From Pseudomonadota bacterium (lineage in GTDB: Bacteria > Pseudomonadota > Alphaproteobacteria > Rhizobiales > Rhizobiaceae): 5,759 nt of DNA. The stretch lies in the NCBI GenBank assembly GCA_023387775.1, contig JAEWHN010000049.1, positions 1 to 5,759 on the forward strand, written 5' to 3'. Under the pieces are notes generated by a model, which saw nothing but the letters and a program-made list of their open reading frames with translations, made no database searches and was not told where the DNA came from. Positions 1 through 5,086 of this stretch are shown piece by piece; within the stretch, counting starts at the first letter, position 1; each line of letters begins with the position of its first letter. The translations under genes and the position numbers were made by a program.

Positions 1-232
1 CATCGGCCACTTGCTGGGTGCTGCCGGAGCGGCAGAGGCGATCTTCTCGATCTTGGCCATTCGCGACAACATTGCGCCGGCGACGATCAACCTGGACAAT
101 CCCGAGCGTGAAACGGCGATCGACCTCGTGCCCAACAAGCCTCGCGAGCGCCAGATCGACGTCGCCCTGTCGAATTCGTTCGGCTTTGGCGGCACCAACG
201 CCTCGTTGGTTTTCCAGCGTTATAACGGCTGA
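1..232 (+). CDS. fabF: Beta-ketoacyl-ACP synthase II, C-terminal part (5' end outside window)
   Basis: FabF condenses malonyl-ACP with an acyl-ACP in the elongation step of type II fatty acid synthesis in the cytoplasm. Only the last 76 residues are present. The first whole codon is at position 2 and the TGA stop at 230-232. The fragment opens with IGHLLGAAGAAEA, the conserved thiolase-fold motif whose His (visible residue 3) corresponds to the second catalytic His (His340 in E. coli FabF). It ends with the hallmark loop NSFGFGGTNASLVF, whose Phe is the gatekeeper (Phe400 in E. coli). The catalytic Cys and first His lie upstream of the window. In alphaproteobacteria fabF normally follows acpP and precedes mltG, and mltG does follow here after 119 bp. 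FabB or another KAS-family member is possible from so short a piece, but the downstream mltG and the motif spelling favour FabF. Confidence 0.93.
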   Translation, partial: IGHLLGAAGAAEAIFSILAIRDNIAPATINLDNPERETAIDLVPNKPRERQIDVALSNSFGFGGTNASLVFQRYNG

Positions 233-292
233 GCGACGCCGAAAGGCTCGCTTCGCCGCGAATTTTGCCATATTCGCGCTTAGCGTCAGGTT

Positions 293-325
293 TCCCCTGA
301 CCCCGGTGTTTTCGTGGGGATTTTT
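293..325 (+). terminator. Possible weak intrinsic terminator between fabF and mltG
   Basis: TCCCC at 293-297 can pair with GGGGA at 316-320, and the second arm is followed directly by TTTTT at 321-325. This has the form of a rho-independent terminator on the plus strand, but the stem is only 5 bp and the loop is 18 nt, so stability is modest. It may attenuate rather than stop fabF transcription before mltG. The rest of the 233-351 gap shows no convincing -35/-10 pair. Confidence 0.35.
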
Positions 326-342
326 ACGCAAAGAGCAGATAT

Positions 343-347
343 AGAGG
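343..347 (+). promoter_or_regulatory. Ribosome binding site of mltG
   Basis: AGAGG lies 4 nt before the ATG at 352. The spacing is on the short side, but no better in-frame start is nearby, and the start gives the expected short proline-rich cytoplasmic head before the membrane helix. Confidence 0.6.
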
Positions 348-351
348 CGCC

Positions 352-1548
352 ATGAGTACGACACCTCCCGATGCCGAATTTGGCCGCCCCTCTGAGCCGT
401 CGAAACCGATCATCCCCAAGAGCGCCAGCGAGGCGCTGCGGCCCGAAGCCGGCACGCCGCCTCCGCCGCGCAGGCGCTCCCGCGCATCGCGCAGCCAGTT
501 CATCGTATTCCTGAATTTCGTGGTTTCCAGCATTGTGCTGGTGGTTCTGGCCGCCAGTGCGGCGGTGTATTTCGGCAAGCTCGAGTTCGACGGGGCCGGC
601 CCGACGACCGTCGCCCAGACTATCCTTGTGAAGCCGAACACGGGCGTGCAGGAGATCGCCGACCAGCTTGAACGGCGCGGCCTCATCCGCGACGCGCGCA
701 TCTTCCGCCTGGGCGTGCGCGCCTATGGCAACGATTCGGCACTGAAGGCCGGCGAATACGAGATCAAGGCCGGCGCTTCGATGCGCGACGTGATGGAACT
801 GCTGAAGAGCGGCAAGTCAGTGATGTATTCGCTGACCATCCCCGAGGGGCTGACGGTGGAGCAGGCGTTCCAGCGCATTGCCGAGCACGAGGTGCTGGTC
901 GGCGACATGCCGACGGAAATGCCACCGGAGGGCAGCCTTGCGGCCGATACGCAGCGCTTCACCCGCGGCGCCACCCGCCAGCAGATCATCGACAAGATGC
1001 TTGCCCACCAGAAGCGACTGGTGGAAGAGGTCTGGGAAAGGCGCGTGCCGGGCCTGCCGGTGGCCGATATCAACGAATTCGTGACACTGGCTTCGATCGT
1101 CGAGAAGGAAACCGGCCGGGCGGATGAGCGTCCGCGTGTGGCTTCCGTGTTCATCAACCGGCTGAAGAAGAAGATGCGTCTCCAGTCCGATCCGACCATC
1201 CTTTACGGTCTGTTCGGGGGCAAGGGGCGCCCGGCCGACAGGCCGATCTACCAGTCGGACATCGACAAGGCGACGCCCTACAACACCTACCAGATCAACG
1301 GCCTGCCGCCCACGCCGATCGCCAATCCGGGCCGCGCGGCGCTGGAAGCGGTGGCGAACCCCTCGCAGACGGACGATCTCTATTTCGTCGCCGACGGCAC
1401 CGGCGGCCACGTCTTTGCCAAGACTCTGGACGAGCACAATACGAATGTGGCGCGCTGGCGCGCGGTGCAGAAGAAGCAAGCCGAGGAAGCCGCCAAGGCA
1501 GCTGCCGAACAGCAAAACGGTGAGCAGCCGGCAAGCCCTGTCCAGTAG
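352..1548 (+). CDS. mltG: Endolytic murein transglycosylase MltG (YceG family)
   Basis: MltG is an inner-membrane lytic transglycosylase that cuts nascent glycan strands within the chain and is thought to act as a terminase for peptidoglycan polymerisation. The 398-residue product has a cytoplasmic Pro/Arg-rich head (about 1-49, with an RRRSR cluster). One hydrophobic membrane helix follows at about 50-74, and the rest is periplasmic. A LysM-like part covers about 86-160. The YceG catalytic domain runs from about 200 to 370 and includes LASIVEKET (246-254), whose Glu251 corresponds to the catalytic Glu218 of E. coli MltG. It also includes SVFINRL (265-271), LQSDPT (277-282), TPYNTY (308-313), GLPPTPIANPG (317-327) and GGHVFAKTLDEHN (351-363). 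Residues 371-398 form a Lys/Glu/Ala/Gln-rich, probably disordered tail. The segment EGSLAADTQRF (193-203) departs from the EGxLxPDTY form usual in the family. The TAG stop is at 1546-1548. Gene order next to fabF and yicC supports the call. Confidence 0.95.
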   Translation: MSTTPPDAEFGRPSEPSKPIIPKSASEALRPEAGTPPPPRRRSRASRSQFIVFLNFVVSSIVLVVLAASAAVYFGKLEFDGAGPTTVAQTILVKPNTGVQEIADQLERRGLIRDARIFRLGVRAYGNDSALKAGEYEIKAGASMRDVMELLKSGKSVMYSLTIPEGLTVEQAFQRIAEHEVLVGDMPTEMPPEGSLAADTQRFTRGATRQQIIDKMLAHQKRLVEEVWERRVPGLPVADINEFVTLASIVEKETGRADERPRVASVFINRLKKKMRLQSDPTILYGLFGGKGRPADRPIYQSDIDKATPYNTYQINGLPPTPIANPGRAALEAVANPSQTDDLYFVADGTGGHVFAKTLDEHNTNVARWRAVQKKQAEEAAKAAAEQQNGEQPASPVQ

Positions 1549-1640
1549 GGCCGGGCAGGAAAGATGCGCGGCAGGACGGCGCAGGAATATACGTTTTAAA
1601 TCAGTTGGCCGTAATCGTTGTACCCGGTAGCCGGTGAGTA

Positions 1641-1646
1641 AGAGGA
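1641..1646 (+). promoter_or_regulatory. Ribosome binding site of yicC
   Basis: AGAGGA lies 7 nt before the ATG at 1654, giving good spacing and supporting that start. The preceding 105-bp gap (1549-1653) has an AT-rich patch at about 1586-1602 but no -35/-10 pair I would defend, so yicC may be transcribed from upstream. Confidence 0.75.
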
Positions 1647-1653
1647 CCGCGAT

Positions 1654-2544
1654 ATGAGCTTGCAGAGTATGACCGGCTTTTCGCGGGCTGCGGGCGAGCA
1701 TGGCGGCGCCACGATCGCCTGGGAGCTCAAGTCGGTGAACGGCAAGAGCTGCGAGGTGCGCTTCCGGCTGCCGCCCGGTTGCGAGCGGCTCGAGCCGCTG
1801 GCGCGTCTGGCAGTTCAAAAGCGTTTCAGCCGCGGCAACATCCAGGCCTCGCTGAACCTGACGCGAGCAACCGGCGCGCTGGTTCAGCCGGTGGTCAACG
1901 AGGCCTTCCTGAAGGACCTGGCCGGTCTGGCCAAGCGGCTGGAGGAACAGTTCGGCATCGCGCCGCCCGCCGCCGACGGGCTGCTTGCGCTGCGCGGCGT
2001 GCTGGAAATGCCCGAAGCGGTGGAGACGGAGGAGCAACGGGCAAGCTTCGACGCTGCCGCCATTTCCGTTCTTGAGACGGCGCTCTCCGGCCTGGAGCAG
2101 GCGCGCCAGAGCGAGGGCGCCGCGCTCGCGGCGGTGCTTGGTGGCCAGATCGACGCCGTCGAGGCACTGACGCTGGAGGCAGAGGCAGATCCTTCACGCC
2201 AGCCGGCGATCATCCGCGCGCGCCTGGCCGAGCAGGTCGCTCTTCTGATGGATACCGGCGCCCCTCTCGACGAGGCACGCCTGCATCAGGAAGCCGCGTT
2301 CCTGGCGACCAAGGCCGACATTCGCGAGGAGATCGACCGTCTGAAGACGCATGTCGCCTCCGCGCGCAGCCTGCTTTCCGCAAGTGGCGCCGTCGGGCGC
2401 AAGCTCGATTTCCTGGCGCAAGAATTTAACCGCGAATCAAATACGTTGTGCTCGAAGTCGAACGCCGCCACGGTCACTGCCATCGGGCTGCAGCTGAAGG
2501 CCGTCGTCGACCAGTTTCGCGAACAGGTACAGAATCTGGAGTAA
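1654..2544 (+). CDS. yicC: YicC/YloC-family endoribonuclease
   Basis: YicC-family proteins are metal-dependent endoribonucleases. The E. coli member has been linked to decay of the small RNA RyhB and forms a hexamer that clamps RNA. The 296-residue product is full length for the family. It opens with the typical MSLQSMTGFSRA head and ELKSVNGKSCEVRFRLP (24-40), which marks the YicC-like N-terminal domain. Its C-terminal DUF1732 domain has the most conserved stretches: ATKADIREEIDRLKTH (218-233), GRKLDFLAQEFNRESNTLCSKSN (248-270) and the end FREQVQNLE (288-296). The central part is Ala/Glu/Leu-rich and probably helical. The ATG at 1654 has a good Shine-Dalgarno. The TAA stop is at 2542-2544, 3 bp before gmk, so the two genes form a tight unit. 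Codons around 2419-2448 are unusually A/T-rich compared with their surroundings. The family call is secure; the RNA substrate here is unknown. Confidence 0.95.
   Translation: MSLQSMTGFSRAAGEHGGATIAWELKSVNGKSCEVRFRLPPGCERLEPLARLAVQKRFSRGNIQASLNLTRATGALVQPVVNEAFLKDLAGLAKRLEEQFGIAPPAADGLLALRGVLEMPEAVETEEQRASFDAAAISVLETALSGLEQARQSEGAALAAVLGGQIDAVEALTLEAEADPSRQPAIIRARLAEQVALLMDTGAPLDEARLHQEAAFLATKADIREEIDRLKTHVASARSLLSASGAVGRKLDFLAQEFNRESNTLCSKSNAATVTAIGLQLKAVVDQFREQVQNLE
2538..2541 (+). promoter_or_regulatory. gmk ribosome binding site nested in the end of yicC
   Basis: GGAG is formed by the last two sense codons of yicC (CTG GAG) and is followed at once by the yicC TAA. It sits 6 nt before the gmk ATG at 2548. 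Ribosomes finishing yicC stop directly on the gmk initiation region, which suggests translational coupling. It also favours the 2548 start over the internal Met16 codon at 2593. Confidence 0.75.
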
Positions 2545-2547
2545 CAT

Positions 2548-3204
2548 ATGAGCGCGGACCTACCTTCGAGCTCCATCCGTCGCCGTGGCCTGATGCTCGT
2601 CTTGTCCTCGCCCTCCGGGGCCGGCAAGTCGACCATCGCGCGCTCGCTGCTCGAAAGCGATCCGAGCCTCGAACTCTCGGTCAGCGTCACCACGCGTGCG
2701 CGGCGCGGCAGCGAGATCGACCGCGTTCACTACCATTTCGTCTCGCATCGTGACTTCGAGCGCCTGCGTGACACCGACGCGCTCCTGGAATGGGCGGAAG
2801 TGCACGGCAACTACTACGCCACGCCGCGCGAGCCGGCGGAAGCTGCCATGTCCGCCGGCCGCGACATGCTGTTCGACATCGACTGGCAGGGAGCCGAGCA
2901 GCTCAAGGAAAAGATGCCGGCCGACATCGTGTCGATCTTCATCCTGCCGCCTTCGATGAAGGAGCTGAAGACGCGGCTGAAGCGCCGCGCCGAGGATAGC
3001 GACGAGGTGATCGAAAAGCGGCTGGAAAACGCCCGCGTGGAGATCGAGCACTGGCGCGACTATGATTATGTCGTGGTCAACGACGACCTCGACCGTGCCT
3101 TCAGTGCCGTGAAGGCGATCGTCACCGCTGAGCGGCTGCGCCGCAACCGGCGGCCCGGCCTGTTCGACTTCGTTTCGGGCCTGCTCGAGGAAAAAGCCGA
3201 GTAG
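2548..3204 (+). CDS. gmk: Guanylate kinase
   Basis: Gmk phosphorylates GMP (and dGMP) to the diphosphate with ATP in the cytoplasm, an essential step to GTP and dGTP. The 218-residue product has the usual family length plus a short basic head (SIRRR, 9-13). The P-loop is SPSGAGKST (21-29), with Lys27 contacting ATP phosphates. The GMP-binding region holds SVSVTTR (44-50), HYHFVS (61-66), EWAEVHGNYYATP (81-93, with Glu84 the likely guanine-binding acid) and FDIDWQGA (109-116). The lid region carries KTRLKRRAEDSDEVIEKRL (141-159), and the C-terminal part has YDYVVVNDDLDRA (172-184). The usual PRxGE and DG elements read RRGSE (52-56) and DR (58-59) here. The TAG stop at 3202-3204 lies inside a hairpin shared with the opposing rsmA gene. 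Co-location with yicC is common in bacteria. Confidence 0.97.
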   Translation: MSADLPSSSIRRRGLMLVLSSPSGAGKSTIARSLLESDPSLELSVSVTTRARRGSEIDRVHYHFVSHRDFERLRDTDALLEWAEVHGNYYATPREPAEAAMSAGRDMLFDIDWQGAEQLKEKMPADIVSIFILPPSMKELKTRLKRRAEDSDEVIEKRLENARVEIEHWRDYDYVVVNDDLDRAFSAVKAIVTAERLRRNRRPGLFDFVSGLLEEKAE

Positions 3205-3237
3205 GTATTTCTCCCTCGATCAGGAGGGAGAACCTAC
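3201..3237. terminator. Bulged hairpin between convergent gmk and rsmA, likely bidirectional terminator
   Basis: An inner stem pairs TCTCCCTC (3210-3217) with GAGGGAGA (3224-3231) around a 6-nt loop, GATCAG. An outer stem pairs GTAGGT (3201-3206) with ACCTAC (3232-3237). The two stems are separated only by a 3-nt bulge (3207-3209), giving 14 base pairs in all. The structure fills the 29-bp gap between the stops. The gmk TAG (3202-3204) and the rsmA stop (CTA on the plus strand, 3234-3236) pair with each other. Read on the minus strand, five nucleotides after the hairpin comes TTTTT (3195-3191), which suits termination of rsmA transcripts. The plus-strand side has no T tract. Confidence 0.75.
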
Positions 3238-4058
3238 AGCGTGTTCGCCAGCGCCACGAATTCCGCGATATCCAGTGTCTCGGCGCGCCGGGTGCCATCT
3301 ATGCCGGTGGCTTCCAGCAGGCGTGCGCCTTCGATGCCCTTCAGGCTCTGGCGCAGCATCTTGCGGCGCTGGCCGAATGCGGCCTCGGTGACGCGGCCCA
3401 GCTTGCGCACATCCGCCGGCAGCGGGTTTTCACGCGGGACCAACTGAACCACCGAAGAGGTAACCTTGGGCGGCGGCGTAAAAGCCTGCGGCGGTACGTC
3501 GAAGACGATTTTCGCCTGCGTGCGCCAGCCCGCAAGCACGCCCAGTCGGCCGTAGGCTTCGGCGCCGGGATTGGCAACGATGCGCTGCGCCACCTCGCGC
3601 TGGAACATCAGCGTCATCGATTCGTAGAAGGGTGGCCATTCGGCCACCGTCAGCCACCGCACCAGCAATTCGGTGCCGATGTTATAGGGCAGGTTGGCCA
3701 CGATCTTGACCGGCCCCGAGGGCACAAGTGCGGCGAAATCGGTTTTCAGGGCATCGCCCGAAATGACCTCGAGACGACCGGGATAGTGGGCCGAAACCTC
3801 CGCCAGCGCTTCCAGGCAGCGTTCGTCGCGCTCGATGGCAACCACGCGGGCGGCACCGTTCATCAGCAGCGCTCGGGTAAGCCCGCCAGGGCCGGGGCCC
3901 ACCTCGATGACGGTGCAGGCGCTGAGGTCGCCGGCGGCGCGGGCGATCTTGCCTGTGAGATTGAGGTCAAGCAGGAAATTCTGGCCAAGCGACTTCTTCG
4001 CCTGGAGCCCATGGCGTTCGATCACTTCGCGTAGCGGCGGAAGGCCGTCAAGGCTCAT
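3234..4058 (-). CDS. rsmA: 16S rRNA (adenine(1518)-N(6)/adenine(1519)-N(6))-dimethyltransferase
   Basis: RsmA (KsgA) uses S-adenosylmethionine to dimethylate two adjacent adenines in the helix 45 loop of 16S rRNA, a late checkpoint of 30S subunit assembly; its loss gives kasugamycin resistance. The 274-residue product is full length. It shows KKSLGQNFLLD (21-31), the SAM-binding loop VIEVGPGPGGLT (50-61), the acidic ERDE (76-79) that ends strand 2, SGDAL (100-104), and the catalytic NLPY motif (122-125) that positions the target adenine. FQREVAQRI (152-160) and the C-terminal RRKMLRQSL (231-239) and RRAETL (257-262) are also typical. The ATG overlaps the pdxA stop in an ATGA, and GGAAAG at 4073-4068 is a fair Shine-Dalgarno 9 nt upstream, so translation is probably coupled to pdxA. 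The stop is TAG, inside the convergent hairpin. Erm-type 23S methyltransferases are relatives, but the motif set and the surA-pdxA context fit RsmA. Confidence 0.97.
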   Translation of the reverse strand: MSLDGLPPLREVIERHGLQAKKSLGQNFLLDLNLTGKIARAAGDLSACTVIEVGPGPGGLTRALLMNGAARVVAIERDERCLEALAEVSAHYPGRLEVISGDALKTDFAALVPSGPVKIVANLPYNIGTELLVRWLTVAEWPPFYESMTLMFQREVAQRIVANPGAEAYGRLGVLAGWRTQAKIVFDVPPQAFTPPPKVTSSVVQLVPRENPLPADVRKLGRVTEAAFGQRRKMLRQSLKGIEGARLLEATGIDGTRRAETLDIAEFVALANTL

Positions 4059-5080
4059 TTGGCGTGGCTTTCCGTGTCGGCGAGGTGTCGCGCCAGCTTG
4101 AGCGCTGCGATCAGGCTGTCGGGCCGCGCGATGCCCTTGCCGGCGATGTTGAAGGCGGTGCCGTGGTCGGGCGAGGTGCGGATGAAGGGGAGCCCGAGTG
4201 TGACGTTTACCGTCTCGTCGAAGGCGAGCGCCTTGGCCGGAATGAGCGCCTGGTCGTGATACATGCAGATGGCGGCGTCGTAGGTGGCGCGGGCGCGTGG
4301 ATGGAACATGGTATCGGCAGGGTGGGGGCCCACCGCCTCGATGCCCGTCTGGCGCAACACCTCGACCGCCGGCCGCACGATTGCCTCATCCTCGCTGCCC
4401 ATGGCGCCGCCTTCGCCGGCATGCGGGTTGAGGCCTGCAATGCACAGGCGCGGCTTCTGGATGCCGAAGCGCGTATGCAACTCGCGCGCGGTTATGGTCG
4501 CGACGCTGACGATGCCGCCGACGGTGAGCGCTTCCGGAACGTCGGAAAGCGGAATGTGGATGGTAACGGGCACAGCACGCAAGTCCGGTCCTGCGAGCAT
4601 CATCACGGGCGTTACCTCGCGGCCCGTCTTCAGGCTCGCCAGATGGGCGAGATATTCCGTGTGGCCGGGGAAGCGGAAGCCGGCGTCGTAGAGCGGCTTC
4701 TTGGCAATGGGGCAGGTGACGACGGCGGCGGCTGCGCCTGAAAAGACATCCGCCACGGCGCGGTCGATCGCTTCCACGGTGCCGGCCGCATTGGCCGGGT
4801 CCGGCTTTCCGATGCTGTCCACAAAGCGTGCCGCGAGCGGCACCACGGGCAGGCTGTGGTGGAAAACCTCAATCGCTTTATCCGGCGTGGTCTCGCTGAT
4901 CGGGACATCGATGCCGAGCTGCCGCGCTCTGGCAGCCAGCAGCGCCGGGTCGGTCAGCAGATAGAATGGCGGCACGTTTGCCGTCGAACGTGCGAGCCAG
5001 GCGGCGATGGCGATCTCGGGGCCGATGCCGGAAGGATCGCCTCCCGTCAGTGCCAGCGCGGAGTGGGCATGAGGACGCAC
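4055..5080 (-). CDS. pdxA: 4-hydroxythreonine-4-phosphate dehydrogenase
   Basis: PdxA oxidises 4-phosphohydroxy-L-threonine with NAD. The product decarboxylates to 3-amino-1-hydroxyacetone phosphate, which PdxJ condenses with deoxyxylulose 5-phosphate to pyridoxine 5'-phosphate. The 341-residue product is full length. It starts with LTGGDPSGIGPEI (11-23) and has PGHTEYLA (138-145; substrate-binding His140-Thr141). The three metal-binding histidines are at 175 (TIHIPLSD), 220 (NPHAGEGG) and 275 (YHDQ). GPHPADTMFHP (251-261) and LGLPFIRTSPDHGTAF (295-310) are equally typical. The start is GTG at 5080. It is the only usual start codon between the in-frame TGA ending surA and the first conserved motif, and its Shine-Dalgarno is weak. 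It lies 6 bp after surA and overlaps rsmA by 4 bp. A PdxA2-type paralogue is possible, but the context is that of canonical pdxA. Confidence 0.96.
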   Translation of the reverse strand: MRPHAHSALALTGGDPSGIGPEIAIAAWLARSTANVPPFYLLTDPALLAARARQLGIDVPISETTPDKAIEVFHHSLPVVPLAARFVDSIGKPDPANAAGTVEAIDRAVADVFSGAAAAVVTCPIAKKPLYDAGFRFPGHTEYLAHLASLKTGREVTPVMMLAGPDLRAVPVTIHIPLSDVPEALTVGGIVSVATITARELHTRFGIQKPRLCIAGLNPHAGEGGAMGSEDEAIVRPAVEVLRQTGIEAVGPHPADTMFHPRARATYDAAICMYHDQALIPAKALAFDETVNVTLGLPFIRTSPDHGTAFNIAGKGIARPDSLIAALKLARHLADTESHAK

Positions 5081-5086
5081 AACAGC

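Noticed and set aside
1535..1551. Small hairpin GCCCT/AGGGC across the mltG stop codon
   Set aside because: The stem is only 5 bp with a 7-nt loop and no T tract follows, so there is no case for a terminator.
1586..1602. AT-rich patch in the mltG-yicC gap as a possible yicC promoter
   Set aside because: No -35 element matching TTGAC lies 16-18 nt upstream of any -10-like string here; base composition alone is not enough.
1624..1634. CCGG-TAG-CCGG inverted repeat upstream of yicC as an operator or hairpin
   Set aside because: The arms are only 4 bp of common GC sequence with a 3-nt loop, easily expected by chance.
817..2037. A 406-codon open frame on the minus strand across mltG, the gap and the start of yicC
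   Set aside because: It is antisense to two well-supported genes, its translation is Arg/Leu/His-rich with no recognisable domain, and long antisense frames are expected in GC-rich genomes.
2434..2536. Two GANTC sites (2434-2438 and 2532-2536) as CcrM methylation control of gmk
   Set aside because: Both are within yicC coding sequence, and other GANTC sites are scattered in genes (733, 1422, 3619, 5424), with none in a promoter gap.
4064..4741. A 225-codon plus-strand open frame opposite pdxA
   Set aside because: It lies wholly antisense to pdxA, which carries every family motif, and its own translation resembles no family.
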